Positions 52,936 through 62,616 of a DNA stretch of 64,000 nt are shown here, piece after piece. Numbering within the stretch: the first letter of the stretch is position 1; each line of letters begins with the position of its first letter. Origin of the DNA: Cupriavidus pauculus. Lineage in GTDB: Bacteria > Pseudomonadota > Gammaproteobacteria > Burkholderiales > Burkholderiaceae. The position numbers and the translations under genes were made by a program. The notes beneath the pieces are model-generated. The model did not search any database. It saw only the letters and a program-made list of their open reading frames with translations, and was not told where the DNA came from. The stretch lies in assembly GCF_008693385.1 (NCBI RefSeq), contig NZ_CP044067.1:620001-684000 (forward strand), written 5' to 3'.

Positions 52936-53880
52936 ATGGAAAAAACCGCATTTGTATTCGCTGGCGGCGGCAGCCTCGGGGCCATCGAGGTAGGCATGCT
53001 GCGCGAACTCGTCGGCTGGGGCGTCAAACCCGATATGGTGGTCGGCGCATCCGCCGGCGCCATCAATGGCGCCTACTTCGCCTGCCATCCGCATGCCGAA
53101 GGGACGGCGAAGCTGGAAGGCCTGTGGCGCAGCATCCGCCGCGCCGAAGTTCTCCCCTGGTCCTGGCGCAGCATGTTCGGCATGCTGGGCGGCAAGCGCG
53201 GGCATCTGGTCGAATCGATGGGTCTGCAGCGGCTGCTGTCGCGCCATTTCGGCGACTCGCGCGTCGAGCAGGCATCGCTGCCGCTCCATGTGGTGGCCAC
53301 GGACATGCATTCTGGCGACGAAGTGGTGCTGTCCTCGGGCAGCATCGTCGATGCCGTGCTCGCCAGCGCGGCGATCCCCGGCGTCTTTCCGCCCGTGAAC
53401 GTCGATGGCCGCGCGCTGATCGATGGCGGCGTGGCCAACAACACCCCGGTCTCCACGGCGGTGCGGCTGGGCGCGACGCGTATCGTCGTGCTCCCCGCCG
53501 GCTTTGCCTGCGCGGAACGCCGGCCGCCGCGCGGCGCCGTCGAGCATGCGCTCAACGCGCTGTCGCTACTGGTCGCCCGCCAGCTCGTGCACGATCTGGA
53601 GCGCTGGCGCGATCATGCGCATATCGCCGTGGTGCCGCCGCTGTGTCCGCTCGACGTCTCCCCGTACGACTACACGCGCTGCGGCGAGCTTATCGACCGC
53701 GCGGCCAGCGCGACGGTGGCGTGGCTGCGCGCGGACGGTCTCTCCAGCTGCCGCGTGCCGGGCGCGCTCGAACCGCACGAGCACGACGAGTCCTCGCCGA
53801 GCTGCAGCGCCGATATCACCGGCGTGCCGCCGCAGCCGGGCGTCACCGAGGCGCATTCCCACCCCCACTCGCACGGCTGA
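52936..53880 (+). CDS. Patatin-like phospholipase
   Basis: The frame opens at 52816, but ATG 52936 gives the family start EKTAFVFAGGGSLGAIEVGML; 314 residues. The Gly-rich oxyanion motif AGGGSLGA is followed by the nucleophile Ser in VVGASAGAINGAYFA and the dyad Asp in ALIDGGVANNTP, all intact. These enzymes hydrolyse acyl chains from lipids. A His-rich C-terminus (TEAHSHPHSHG) is notable. No ribosome binding site is clear before 52936. Confidence 0.88.
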   Translation: MEKTAFVFAGGGSLGAIEVGMLRELVGWGVKPDMVVGASAGAINGAYFACHPHAEGTAKLEGLWRSIRRAEVLPWSWRSMFGMLGGKRGHLVESMGLQRLLSRHFGDSRVEQASLPLHVVATDMHSGDEVVLSSGSIVDAVLASAAIPGVFPPVNVDGRALIDGGVANNTPVSTAVRLGATRIVVLPAGFACAERRPPRGAVEHALNALSLLVARQLVHDLERWRDHAHIAVVPPLCPLDVSPYDYTRCGELIDRAASATVAWLRADGLSSCRVPGALEPHEHDESSPSCSADITGVPPQPGVTEAHSHPHSHG

Positions 53881-53905
53881 GCCCGAAGGCAGTCTTTACA
53901 AGCGG

Positions 53906-53931
53906 TGCGGCAACCTTGCACGGTTGCCGCA
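53906..53931. terminator. Hairpin after the patatin gene
   Basis: TGCGGCAACC and GGTTGCCGCA pair perfectly around six bases, 25 bp after the stop codon. The T-tract is short (GGGTTTAAG), so termination is only likely. Confidence 0.55.
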
Positions 53932-54100
53932 TGGGTTTAAGCGCCTCAATGTGTCCCTCCCGCCGCTTGCGGGCCGCTGTGCGGCCTGAAAGCGTGCCTG
54001 CGCGCGCCGCCTGGGGCGCGGTACGGTTCTTGCCGCTGTTCTCTCCTGCCGGCCGTCGGGCACTGCCCGATGGCCATCCCGCAACCACAGGAGATCAGCA

Positions 54101-55129
54101 ATGGGCATGAACGATACCGGTCGGTACCGCCCTGGCCAGGACCCGACCTGGCGGGCCTACGGAGAAATGCGCGACGACGGCGATCCGCCCTGGGAAGGCG
54201 CGGAAGGCGACAGCCAGTGGCGCGACAGCCGGCGCCGCCATGGCAGCGACCTGCGCTACGGCATGAACGGTGGCTACGGCCAGGAGACCTGGGCCGACCA
54301 CGATCCGTCGTGGTCCGATGTGGCCGAGGACGATTGGGGCGAACTGCGCCCGCATATGTTCCGCAACCGCGATCAGGATCGAACGCGGCAAGCGGCGCAA
54401 CCGATGCGTCGCCAGAACCTGCGGCACGACGACCGTCCTTATGGCAGGGACACCCACTACGACGAACTGCGCAGCGACCGCCGCTACTGGACCGACTCCG
54501 GCTACGGCAATGACGATGGCGGCCGCTACGGCAGCAACTATCGCGAAGACGCGCGCCGTGCGTTCGAGAGCCCGGACTTCCACCCGCAGGAAGATCGCGG
54601 CATGCTGTACAACCTCGGCCATCGCATCGGCGAGGTGCTCGGAGAATGGTTCGGGTCGCCCGACGACGACCGCACGGACACCGACGAGCGCGCCTACTCA
54701 CGGTCGGACACACGCCAGGACACACGCCAGTACACACGCCAGAGCGCACGTCCGGACACGCGCGCGGACGACCGTTACACCGGGGACCGCTGGGACGATC
54801 GCCGCGCCGAGGATCTGGGCCAGCGTTTCGGCAAGGCGGTGGGCGGACGACGCACAGGCCCGCGCAACTTCCAGCGTAGCGACGAACGCATCCGCGACGA
54901 GATCTGCGAGCGGCTCACGTTCGCCAGCGGCGTCAACGTGCGGGACGTCAGCGTCGATGTCAGCAAGGGCGTCGTCACGCTGAACGGTACCGTCGAGCGC
55001 CGCGCGCAGAAGTACGACATCGAGGACATCGCCGACAACACGTTCGGCGTGACCGAGGTGGAGAACAATATCCGCGTGGAACGCCAGCCGACCGACGACA
55101 CCATCGCGGCCGGCTTCAACGGTTCGTAA
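54101..55129 (+). CDS. BON-domain protein with a long charged low-complexity N-terminus
   Basis: This 342-residue protein starts at ATG 54101 after CACAGGAGATCAGCA. Residues 1-260 are rich in Asp, Arg, Tyr, Trp and Gly with no obvious fold; residues 200-228 contain short (D)TRQ-type repeats. The C-terminal BON domain (about 262-332) reads RIRDEICERLTFASGVNVRDVSVDVSKGVVTLNGTVERRAQKYDIEDIADNTFGVTEVENNI. It is likely cytoplasmic or envelope-associated; no signal peptide is seen. Similar proteins occur as stress-induced genes in Burkholderiaceae. It converges on the chemoreceptor with adjacent stops. Confidence 0.8.
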   Translation: MGMNDTGRYRPGQDPTWRAYGEMRDDGDPPWEGAEGDSQWRDSRRRHGSDLRYGMNGGYGQETWADHDPSWSDVAEDDWGELRPHMFRNRDQDRTRQAAQPMRRQNLRHDDRPYGRDTHYDELRSDRRYWTDSGYGNDDGGRYGSNYREDARRAFESPDFHPQEDRGMLYNLGHRIGEVLGEWFGSPDDDRTDTDERAYSRSDTRQDTRQYTRQSARPDTRADDRYTGDRWDDRRAEDLGQRFGKAVGGRRTGPRNFQRSDERIRDEICERLTFASGVNVRDVSVDVSKGVVTLNGTVERRAQKYDIEDIADNTFGVTEVENNIRVERQPTDDTIAAGFNGS

Positions 55130-57076
55130 CTAGGCGCCGGTGAGCCGGAATACGCTCACCGACCGCTCCATGCGCAGGGCCTGCTCGTGCAGGGCCTGCG
55201 CGGCCGCGGCCGCCTCTTCCACCAGCGCGGCATTCTGCTGCGTCACCTGATCCATCTGCGTCACCGCCTGGTTGACCTGCGCGATACCGCTGCTCTGCTC
55301 GTGCGAGGCGGTGCTGATCTCGTCCATCATCGACGTCACGCGCCGCACGGCCGCGACAATCTCGTGCATCGTGTCGGCGGTCTGGCCCGCGAGCGCGTTG
55401 CCCGAGGCGACCCGATCGACCGATTGCGAAATCAGCGTGCGAATCTCCTTGGCCGAGTTGGCCGCGCGCTGCGCGAGGCTGCGCACCTCGCTCGCCACCA
55501 CCGCGAACCCGCGGCCGGCTTCGCCCGCCCGCGCCGCTTCCACGGCGGCATTGAGCGCAAGGATATTCGTCTGGAACGCGATGCCGTCGATGACCGCGAT
55601 AATCTCCACGATACGGCGCGAATCGGCTTCGATCTCGCCCATGGTCTCGCGCATGCGCGCCACGGACTCGCCGCCATCGCTCGCGATGCGCGACGCCTCG
55701 CCGGCCAGCTGGCTCGCCTGCTGCGCGTTGCCCGCGTTCTGCTGCACGATCGAGGTCAGCTCTTCCATGCTGGCCGCGGTCTGTTCCAGCGACGAGGCCT
55801 GCTCCTCGGTCCGCTGCGACAGGTCCGTATTGCCCTGCGCGATCTCGTTCGCGGCCACGAGCACGTTCTGCGCGCCCTCCTTCGTATCGCCGATGAGCCC
55901 GCGCAGCGTTTCCACCATCGACATCAGATGCCGCTTGACCGCACTGAGTTCGTCGCGGCCGCGTGCCTCCACACTCACGCCGAGATCGCCGGCATTGATG
56001 CGGGTGACGAGCTCGGTCACATCGCGCACGTCGTCGCGCATGCCCACGCTGAATCCCGCGAACAGATAACAGGCCGCGCCCACGGTCAGCAGCGCGATAG
56101 CGCCGAGGAGGATCAGCTCGCGCTGTTCGGCCGCCATGCGCGCGTCGAGCATCTCGCGCGTGAGGGTGGCAAACTCGTGAATGGCATCGGACACCGAATC
56201 GATGGCGGCAGTGCCCTCGGCAAAATAGGCTTTGGCATCGATCGTAATGCCGCTCGACCCCAGCATGCTGACCTTCATCGTGCGATAGAAGTTGTCCATC
56301 GCGGCCAGCTTCTTCGCCACGGCCTCCACGCGCTCGCGCTGCGCGGGCGCGCTTCGCGACACGCGCGCGACATCGCGGCGCACGGACTCCAGGCCGTCCT
56401 GGATCTGTTCGGCCAGCGTGGCCAGTTCCGCCTGCTGCGCGGCATCGGCAAACCCGCCGCGCGCGATGATGCCGGCGCCGCGCCCGCGGGCGAGCGCGCC
56501 GAGTTCGGCCAGCCGCGGCATCGGCGACACCATCAGGTTGATCAGGTAGTACGAACCTGCGTCGGGATCGAGCGCCAGCGACGAGCGGTCCGCCACGTCG
56601 CCGATATATAGGCGCGTCTGCTTGACCAGCGCGGTATGCCGGTCGAACAGCGGCGGCGCGGGCGTGTTCAGCCCCAGACTGCGAATCTTCTGCCACGCCT
56701 CATCGAGCTTGCGCGCGTCGGCTTCCACTTCGAACGCCGGCACGGCCGCCGCATCGGCGAGCAGCGCGGCAAGATGCTCGCTGGCCTTCGCGTCGGCCTG
56801 ATCGAACGTCGCCTGAAAACTCTTGTTGCCCGACAGCACGCCATTCGCCGCGCCACGGCGTACCTGCGTCTCGCGCATGAAGTCGAGCGCGCGCTCGACG
56901 ATGACCAGCCCGCGCAATTCGTCGCGCGTGGACGCGATGGCCTGCACGGACTGCGCGAACACGGCGATCAGCGCGCCGCAAAGCGGAATGAGGAACAGCA
57001 CCGTGAGCAACAGCAGCTTGCGGTTGATGGACAGACGCGCCATCAGGCGCACGGCGGGAGACAGAAAAGCGGGCAC
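55130..57076 (-). CDS. Methyl-accepting chemotaxis protein
   Basis: The start is GTG 57076, directly after AAGGAGCCTC, giving 648 residues; ATG 57043 is the alternative. Two transmembrane segments (about 20-45 and 335-355) bound a helical periplasmic sensor of nitrate/HBM-like length with [23 protein letters not shown] region and the conserved signalling hairpin follow ([50 protein letters not shown]). It ends SVFRLTGA without a CheR-binding pentapeptide. It should relay a chemical signal to CheA/CheW encoded elsewhere. Confidence 0.92.
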   Translation of the reverse strand: MPAFLSPAVRLMARLSINRKLLLLTVLFLIPLCGALIAVFAQSVQAIASTRDELRGLVIVERALDFMRETQVRRGAANGVLSGNKSFQATFDQADAKASEHLAALLADAAAVPAFEVEADARKLDEAWQKIRSLGLNTPAPPLFDRHTALVKQTRLYIGDVADRSSLALDPDAGSYYLINLMVSPMPRLAELGALARGRGAGIIARGGFADAAQQAELATLAEQIQDGLESVRRDVARVSRSAPAQRERVEAVAKKLAAMDNFYRTMKVSMLGSSGITIDAKAYFAEGTAAIDSVSDAIHEFATLTREMLDARMAAEQRELILLGAIALLTVGAACYLFAGFSVGMRDDVRDVTELVTRINAGDLGVSVEARGRDELSAVKRHLMSMVETLRGLIGDTKEGAQNVLVAANEIAQGNTDLSQRTEEQASSLEQTAASMEELTSIVQQNAGNAQQASQLAGEASRIASDGGESVARMRETMGEIEADSRRIVEIIAVIDGIAFQTNILALNAAVEAARAGEAGRGFAVVASEVRSLAQRAANSAKEIRTLISQSVDRVASGNALAGQTADTMHEIVAAVRRVTSMMDEISTASHEQSSGIAQVNQAVTQMDQVTQQNAALVEEAAAAAQALHEQALRMERSVSVFRLTGA

Positions 57077-57219
57077 GAGGCTCCTTGGATCGACGGAGAT
57101 GGCAAGGGGGAATGACAGCCCCTGTATCGGCCGCAAATCCAAGGAATGAAGCGTGTGGCGGCAGTATTTTTTGCGCCGCACAGAACCGGTGCAAACGGCG
57201 TGCGGGTTACGCCTGAAAC

Positions 57220-57244
57220 GCCCGTGCGTGGTGCACGCACGGGC
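57220..57244 (-). terminator. Terminator after the SDR gene
   Basis: An 11-bp perfect inverted repeat (57220-57230, GCCCGTGCGTG; 57234-57244) with a 3-base centre lies 39 bp past the stop at 57284. In the minus direction only GTTTC follows, so the tail is short. Confidence 0.6.
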
Positions 57245-57283
57245 GATGCCCGACACCGTAACCGGCGTTCTTGCGCGCGGGGA

Positions 57284-58060
57284 TCAGGCCGTCACGCCGC
57301 CATCCACACCGATCGATTGCCCGCTGATATAGCGCCCCGCCGGCGAGGCAAGCAGCAGCGCGAGGCCGGCGACATCCTCGGCCTCCGCGATGCGGCGCAG
57401 CGGGATATTGCCGGCGAGAAACTTCTCGCGCTCGGGATCGCCCCACAGCGCATCGCGCGAGAAGTCGGTGCGCACGGGACCGGGGTTGATGCTGTTCACA
57501 TTGATATTGTGCGGCCCCAGCGTCTGCGCGAAGTTGCGCATGAGCATGTCGATCGTCGCCTTGGAGACGCTGTACATCGCCAGCATCGGCGAGCTGCGGC
57601 GCGCGGCAATGCTCGACATGAACGTGATGGAGCCATCGCGGCGCTCGATCATCTGCGGCGCGAGCGCGTTGACGAGTTCGAGGTTGCCGCGCACGTTGCC
57701 CGCGATCACGTCGTCGAGCTTGTCGGCGCCCTGGCCGAGGATCGTGCCGACCACGGCACTGGCCGCGGCATTGAGCACCAGCGCATCCACGCGCCCGTAA
57801 GTGGCAAGCGCGGCTTTCGCGAACGCCGCCACGCTCGCGCTGTCGGCGATGTCGCAGGCAATGCCGGTGGCGGTAATGCCTTCGGCCTTCAACTCGGCGG
57901 CGACCTTCTCCGAGACTTCGGCACTGCGGCCGGACACGATGACCTTGGCACCGGCCTCGCCGAGCGCGCGGGCCATGGCAAGGCCCATGCCTTTGGTGGA
58001 ACCGGTCAGGACGGCCACGCGGCCGGACATATCGAACAGCTTGGACACGAAATTGGGCAC
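57284..58060 (-). CDS. SDR-family oxidoreductase
   Basis: The 258-residue classical SDR starts at GTG 58060 after AAAGGAGTAAGTC. The cofactor motif TGSTKGMGLAMARALGEAGA, catalytic Ser in SSIAARRSSP and YSVSKATIDM are intact. It ends YISGQSIGVDGGVTA. The divergent TetR gene at 58172, with a shared operator region, is its likely regulator. The substrate is unknown. Confidence 0.92.
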   Translation of the reverse strand: MPNFVSKLFDMSGRVAVLTGSTKGMGLAMARALGEAGAKVIVSGRSAEVSEKVAAELKAEGITATGIACDIADSASVAAFAKAALATYGRVDALVLNAAASAVVGTILGQGADKLDDVIAGNVRGNLELVNALAPQMIERRDGSITFMSSIAARRSSPMLAMYSVSKATIDMLMRNFAQTLGPHNINVNSINPGPVRTDFSRDALWGDPEREKFLAGNIPLRRIAEAEDVAGLALLLASPAGRYISGQSIGVDGGVTA

Positions 58061-58093
58061 GACTTACTCCTTTGGCAGGTCAACGAGCTTTGC

Positions 58094-58132
58094 ATGACGA
58101 ACAACATTTATTTAATAAAGTATGTTCATCAT
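58094..58132. promoter_or_regulatory. Operator between SDR and TetR genes
   Basis: ATGACGAACA (58094-58103) and TGTTCATCAT (58123-58132) form an inverted repeat with 9 of 10 pairs around an AT-rich centre that includes TTTATTTAATAAA. The 111-bp intergenic region is the most AT-rich in this part of the window. Confidence 0.65.
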
Positions 58133-58171
58133 ATAAACTCGCGTCAAGTTTAATTTTTTCAGGTGGTCTCC

Positions 58172-58759
58172 ATGGCACGCGCTTCCCGGGCAGTGGCCGA
58201 GCAACACAGGATCGACATCGAGCGTTCCTCGTCGAGGCTGTTCAAGGAGTATGGACTCCACGGCGTGACCGTGGCACAAGTCATGGCCGATGCCGGCCTC
58301 ACGCATGGCGGGTTCTATGGGCACTTCGGCTCGAAGGACGAACTCGCCGCGATTGCCTGCGCGCGCGCATTCGCCGAGTCGGGAGAAAAGTGGTCGCAGC
58401 GCATCGCCGATTCGGGCGGCGACGGCCGGGAGGCACGCCGCCGGCTCGCGGACCCGTACCTGTCCCCGACCCATCGCGATCACGTCGGCGAAGGCTGCAC
58501 CGCGGCCGCGCTGACCGGCGATATCGCGCGCGAGCCCGCCGACAAGCCCATCCGGGCGGTCTATGCGGCCGGGGTGCGCGACATGGTCAATGCCTGGCGC
58601 AGTACGTTGCCCAATCCCGACACTCCGGAAGCGAACGACACCGCGCTTGCGCAGATCGCGCTACTCGTGGGTACGATGGCGATCGCCCGTGCCTCGCGCG
58701 GCGATCCGCTCTCCGAAGAGATCATCGAGGCGGCGCGCCGCCAATTGCTTCAGCCGTAA
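58172..58759 (+). CDS. TetR-family regulator
   Basis: The 195-residue protein starts at ATG 58172 (AGGTGG upstream). The DNA-binding part reads IERSSSRLFKEYGLHGVTVAQVMADAGLTHGGFYGHFGSKDELAAIACARAF. The C-terminal ligand domain has CTAAALTGDIAREPADKPIRAVY, a TetR_C form often paired with SDR genes (e.g. NemR-like repressors). It is divergent from the SDR gene and precedes the MFS gene by 58 bp, perhaps co-transcribed with it. Confidence 0.92.
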   Translation: MARASRAVAEQHRIDIERSSSRLFKEYGLHGVTVAQVMADAGLTHGGFYGHFGSKDELAAIACARAFAESGEKWSQRIADSGGDGREARRRLADPYLSPTHRDHVGEGCTAAALTGDIAREPADKPIRAVYAAGVRDMVNAWRSTLPNPDTPEANDTALAQIALLVGTMAIARASRGDPLSEEIIEAARRQLLQP

Positions 58760-58817
58760 TCACGACTCGAATCGCCCCCTCAAACCGCACCACTCATACC
58801 GACAACAAGACCTGCCC

Positions 58818-60134
58818 ATGTTTGCGCACGCCCTATCCCGCCGGCTCGACCGGCACGGCATCCACTATGCGTGGCTGATCGCCATCGTCACGTTCTGCGT
58901 GATGCTCACCACGTCGGCTTCGCTCGGCCTTCCCGGTGCGTTCCTCAAGCCGCTGACGAAGGAAATGGGATGGGACACCGACCAGATCTCCTCGATCCTC
59001 GCGTTCCGCTTTGCATTGTTCGGCCTGATGGCGCCGTTCTCGGCGATCCTGATGGAGCGCTTCGGCGTCCGTAACGTCGTATGCACGGCGCTCGCGATGA
59101 TCGGCGCGGGCATGGCGCTCGCCACCGTCGCCACCGAACTGTGGCAGCTGTTCTTCGCATGGGGCCTGTTGCTCGGTATCGGTTCGGGCATGACCGCGCT
59201 GGTGCTGGCCGCCGTGGTGGCCAACCGCTGGTTCCATGCGCGCCGCGGCCTCGTCATCGGCCTGCTGACCGCGAGTTCGGCCACGGGGCAACTGGCGTTC
59301 CTGCCCGTGGCGGCCTGGCTGATCGAGCATATGGGATGGCGCGTCGCCGTGCTGCCGGTGCTGATCGCCTGCGCGGTGCTGGCCTGCCTCGTCTTCGCGT
59401 TCATGCGCAACCGGCCGTCCGACATCGGCAAACCCGCCTATGGCGAATCTCCGGCAGCCGCCGCCATGGCCGCGCCGGCCGCTCCGCCCGCACCGCTCAC
59501 GCTGCGCGGGCCGTTCGTGGTGCTGGCCGAAGCGATGCGCAACCCGACGTTCTGGATCCTCGCCGGCACCTTCTTTATCTGCGGGCTGTCCACCAACGGC
59601 CTGATCCAGACCCACTTCATCTCGCTGTGCGCAGACTACGGCATGTCCGCCGTGCCGGCCGCTTCGGCGCTGGCCATGATGGGCGCGTTCGACTTCGTCG
59701 GCACCATCCTGTCGGGCTGGCTGTCGGACCGTTACGACAGCCGCAAGCTGCTGTTCTGGTACTACGCGCTGCGCGGCCTCTCGCTGTTCTGGCTGCCGCA
59801 CTCGACCTTCACGCTCTACGGCCTCTCCCTCTTCGCGATGTTCTATGGGCTGGACTGGATCGCCACCGTGCCGCCGACCATCAAGCTCGCGGGCAGCGCT
59901 TTCGGCCGAGACCGCGCGCCGATGGTGTTCGGCTGGATCTTCGCCGCGCACCAGATCGGCGCGGCCACGGCGGCGTTCGGCGCGGGCCTCTCGCGCACGA
60001 TGCTGCTGACCTACGCGCCGGCACTGTACGTGGCGGGCGGTGCGTGTCTGATCGCCGCGTTGATGGCGCTAGCCGTGCGCCGCTCGCAGCCGGCCGCGCA
60101 AGCCGGCGTCCCCCAGCAGCCCAGCAAGGCCTGA
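58818..60134 (+). CDS. MFS transporter
   Basis: The 438-residue protein has 12 hydrophobic segments. Its start AHALSRRLDRHGIHYAWLIAIVTFCVMLTTSASLGLPGAFLKPL and the loop GWLSDRYDSRKLL between TM8 and TM9 mark the major facilitator family, of the oxalate/monocarboxylate-like (MCT) subgroup. The start ATG 58818 is inside a longer open frame and has no strong ribosome binding site. The substrate is unknown; location beside the SDR/TetR cluster suggests export or uptake of a related compound. Confidence 0.88.
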   Translation: MFAHALSRRLDRHGIHYAWLIAIVTFCVMLTTSASLGLPGAFLKPLTKEMGWDTDQISSILAFRFALFGLMAPFSAILMERFGVRNVVCTALAMIGAGMALATVATELWQLFFAWGLLLGIGSGMTALVLAAVVANRWFHARRGLVIGLLTASSATGQLAFLPVAAWLIEHMGWRVAVLPVLIACAVLACLVFAFMRNRPSDIGKPAYGESPAAAAMAAPAAPPAPLTLRGPFVVLAEAMRNPTFWILAGTFFICGLSTNGLIQTHFISLCADYGMSAVPAASALAMMGAFDFVGTILSGWLSDRYDSRKLLFWYYALRGLSLFWLPHSTFTLYGLSLFAMFYGLDWIATVPPTIKLAGSAFGRDRAPMVFGWIFAAHQIGAATAAFGAGLSRTMLLTYAPALYVAGGACLIAALMALAVRRSQPAAQAGVPQQPSKA

Positions 60135-60155
60135 TATCCGCCGCAAGCGGTCAGG

Positions 60156-61040
60156 TCAGGCCGGGACGCGCCACCGTGCGCTCTCGGCCTCGAGCGCCGC
60201 GATCAGTGCCGCCACCGACTCGCGCTTGAGCGCGGTCTGTCGCACCAGCACCCCGATCTCGCGCTGCGGCGCCGGCCCCGGCATCGGCACCAGTTCCACC
60301 TTCGGCGTCTCGTGCACGGGCACGAGCGCCGCGGGAATGATCGCGCATCCGAGCCCTTCGGCCACCATCTGCAGGATCACCGCGGGCTCGTCGAGCTCCA
60401 TGCCCTCCCGCACCCATAGCCGGTGCCGCCGCAGATAGCGGTCCACGAGCTGGCCGCCGGTCGAATGGCGGTTGTAGCGGATAAACGGCATCGTCGGCAG
60501 CACCGTCGCCAGATCGTTCCCGGTACCGGCGGGCGCAATCGCCACGAACGGCTCGTCCAGCAGATGCAGCCATTTGAGTTCGGGCGGAATCCCGAGCCGC
60601 GGCCTGACCAGCACCGCGATATCGAGCTCGCGCGCGTCCACCTGCGTCAGCAGTTGCGTGGACATGCCCGGCACCACATTCACATGGGTGTTCGGAAATC
60701 CCTCCCGAAACCGATGCATGGCCTTGGGCAGCAGCGTTGCCTGCACCGTGGACACCGCGCCGAGGTCCAGCGGCGCGAGATCCGGCTGCGCCCGGCTGCC
60801 TGCCCCTTTCATCGACGCATAGAGCGCCACGAAACGCGTGGCGTCGTCGAGCAGCCGGCGGCCGTCCTCGCTCAGCGCCACCGATTTCCCGGATCGGTCG
60901 AATAGCTGGCAGCCCAACTCCTCTTCGAGCCGGCGAATCTGCATGCTCACGGCGGACTGGGTCAGACCCAGCCGCGCGCCGGCGGCCGAAAACGAAGCCG
61001 TTTCGGCGGCGACGAGAAAGGTCTGGAAATAGCGGATCAC
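60156..61040 (-). CDS. LysR-family regulator
   Basis: The 294-residue protein starts at GTG 61040. The DNA-binding domain reads [56 protein letters not shown]. The effector domain (from 90) is typical. It is divergent from the VOC and fumarylpyruvate-hydrolase-like genes and probably regulates them. Confidence 0.9.
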   Translation of the reverse strand: MIRYFQTFLVAAETASFSAAGARLGLTQSAVSMQIRRLEEELGCQLFDRSGKSVALSEDGRRLLDDATRFVALYASMKGAGSRAQPDLAPLDLGAVSTVQATLLPKAMHRFREGFPNTHVNVVPGMSTQLLTQVDARELDIAVLVRPRLGIPPELKWLHLLDEPFVAIAPAGTGNDLATVLPTMPFIRYNRHSTGGQLVDRYLRRHRLWVREGMELDEPAVILQMVAEGLGCAIIPAALVPVHETPKVELVPMPGPAPQREIGVLVRQTALKRESVAALIAALEAESARWRVPA

Positions 61041-61165
61041 GGCAGCAAGACGGAAACGGGATGCATATCAAAAATCCTGATGCTCAGGGCATAAATCATT
61101 CGTTTCATATTACGCAAGCTTCTGCTTACAATCAACGCCAGTCCCTACCACACCACGCTGAAACC

Positions 61166-61588
61166 ATGAGCGCCATTCCGCTGTTTCACCTCGCTTTCCC
61201 CGTTCACGACCTCGCGACCGCGCGCGCCTTCTATGGCGATCTGCTCGGCTGCCCCGAAGGCCGCAGTTCCGACGCCTGGGTCGATTTCGATTTCTACGGC
61301 CACCAGATCGTCGCGCATCTGTCGCCCGACGAATGCGGCCATCGCGGCAGCAGCGCGGTGGACGGCCATGACGTGCCCGTGCGCCACTTCGGCGCGATCC
61401 TGTCGATGGAGCAGTGGGAGGCCCTGGCCGACAAGCTGCGCGCGGCCGACACCAAGTTCGTGATCGAGCCGTATGTCCGCTTCAAGGGCGAGGTGGGCGA
61501 GCAGGCCACGATGTTCTTCCTCGATCCGTCGGGCAACGCGCTCGAGTTCAAGGCATTCGGTGACCTTTCGCAGGTTTTTGCCAAATAA
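61166..61588 (+). CDS. VOC (glyoxalase/bleomycin-resistance) family protein
   Basis: This 140-residue protein starts [29 protein letters not shown]. The VOC pattern includes His8, [13 protein letters not shown] with a second His and [16 protein letters not shown] with the terminal Glu; these are probable metal ligands. Such single-domain dimers act as lyases, dioxygenases or isomerases on small aromatic ring-cleavage products or glyoxals. It lies 34 bp before the fumarylpyruvate-hydrolase-like gene. Confidence 0.88.
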   Translation: MSAIPLFHLAFPVHDLATARAFYGDLLGCPEGRSSDAWVDFDFYGHQIVAHLSPDECGHRGSSAVDGHDVPVRHFGAILSMEQWEALADKLRAADTKFVIEPYVRFKGEVGEQATMFFLDPSGNALEFKAFGDLSQVFAK

Positions 61589-61622
61589 GCGCCAGACACC
61601 CCTTCACACCCAAGAGTCAACC

Positions 61623-62333
61623 ATGACCGCAGACACCAACGAGTACGTCATCGCCCCTGCCCCGCAGGCCAGCATTGCCGTGGCAGACAGCAATGCTCGC
61701 TTTCCGATCCGCCGCGTCTTCTGCGTGGGCCGCAACTACGCCGCCCACGCCCGCGAGATGGGCAAGGATCCGGACCGCGAGCCGCCGTTCTTCTTTACCA
61801 AGCCGGCCGATGCGGTCGTGGCGGCCGAGGGCTCGGTGCCCTACCCGCCGCTGACCGAGAACCTGCACCACGAGATCGAACTCGTGGTCGCGCTCGGCAA
61901 GGGCGGCCGTAACGTGAGCCCCGCGCAGGCGCTCGATCTCGTCTGGGGCTATGCGGTCGGTGTGGACCTCACGCGCCGCGACCTGCAGGACGTGGCCAAG
62001 AAGATGAGCCGGCCGTGGGACTGGTCGAAGGCCTTCGACGCATCGGGCCCTTGCGGTCCGCTGCAGCCGGCCTCGCGCATCGGTCATCCCGAGAAAGGCG
62101 CGATCTGGCTCAAGGTCAACGGTGAAGAACGTCAGGTCGGCGATCTCGACGAACTGATCTGGCCCGTGGCCGACGTCATCGCCTATATCTCCGAGAGCAT
62201 GGAGCTCGCCCCTGGCGACGTGATCTTCACGGGCACGCCGGCAGGCGTCGGCGCGCTGCTGCCCGGCGACAAGGTGACCGCGGGTGTGGACGGCGTGGGC
62301 GAAATCGCCTTCAAGATCGGGCAGCGCGGCTGA
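61623..62333 (+). CDS. Fumarylacetoacetate hydrolase family protein (fumarylpyruvate hydrolase-like)
   Basis: The 236-residue protein has the family metal ligands Glu84, Glu86 ([11 protein letters not shown]) and Asp115 ([10 protein letters not shown]), the [12 protein letters not shown] segment and [15 protein letters not shown] near the end. Short FAH proteins with this form are fumarylpyruvate hydrolases of the gentisate pathway (NagK type) or acylpyruvases, but the sequence alone cannot fix the substrate. It follows the VOC gene and is ended by a terminator. Confidence 0.88.
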   Translation: MTADTNEYVIAPAPQASIAVADSNARFPIRRVFCVGRNYAAHAREMGKDPDREPPFFFTKPADAVVAAEGSVPYPPLTENLHHEIELVVALGKGGRNVSPAQALDLVWGYAVGVDLTRRDLQDVAKKMSRPWDWSKAFDASGPCGPLQPASRIGHPEKGAIWLKVNGEERQVGDLDELIWPVADVIAYISESMELAPGDVIFTGTPAGVGALLPGDKVTAGVDGVGEIAFKIGQRG

Positions 62334-62361
62334 TCGCGCACACGATCGATGGCAGGATCGG

Positions 62362-62397
62362 CGGCGCTGGCGCAGCAATGTGCCAGCGCCGTTTTTC
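62362..62397 (+). terminator. Terminator of the FAH gene
   Basis: CGGCGCTGGC (62362-62371) pairs perfectly with GCCAGCGCCG (62382-62391), followed by TTTTT. It lies 29 bp after the stop codon at 62333. Confidence 0.9.
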
Positions 62398-62472
62398 CTT
62401 GTTTTTCAATGCGTTATCAGAAAATACGGGTTCAGATTAGAGAGACGCCTCAAATTCTTTTGCACAAAGTCC

Positions 62473-62501
62473 TTGCTTATCTATCTAGTAGTAGATATTC
62501 T
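62473..62501 (+). promoter_or_regulatory. Promoter P1 with embedded 19-bp operator
   Basis: The -35 TTGCTT (62473-62478) and -10 TATTCT (62496-62501) are spaced by exactly 17 bp. The 19-mer ATCTATCTAGTAGTAGATA (62479-62497) fills this spacer; its outer TATCTA/TAGATA arms are an inverted repeat. The identical 19-mer recurs at 62567-62585. Confidence 0.75.
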
Positions 62502-62515
62502 TCGTGACATGGACG

Positions 62516-62556
62516 CCGCTGCAACAGATTCGAAACACCGCAACGGTCTTTTTTTT
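62516..62556 (+). terminator. Terminator-like hairpin between the two operators
   Basis: CCGCTGC (62516-62522) pairs with GCAACGG (62540-62546) with one C-A mismatch, and a run of eight T residues follows (62549-62556). It would stop a transcript from P1 after about 40-50 nt. Confidence 0.5.
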
Positions 62557-62566
62557 AGCGTCGTGA

Positions 62567-62589
62567 ATCTATCTAGTAGTAGATAACAT
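62567..62589 (+). promoter_or_regulatory. Second 19-bp operator with -10 element P2
   Basis: The exact 19-mer ATCTATCTAGTAGTAGATA (62567-62585) overlaps a -10-like TAACAT (62584-62589) in the same register as P1. The aligned -35 (TCGTGA) is poor, so P2 may be weak or need an activator. The start codon is 27 bp after P2. Confidence 0.65.
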
Positions 62590-62616
62590 CGACCGGAAAC
62601 GAATAAGGAGCAGATC

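Noticed and set aside
51610..53547. A 645-residue minus-strand frame over the cfa and patatin genes
   Set aside because: Both plus-strand genes have complete active-site motifs; the minus frame has none.
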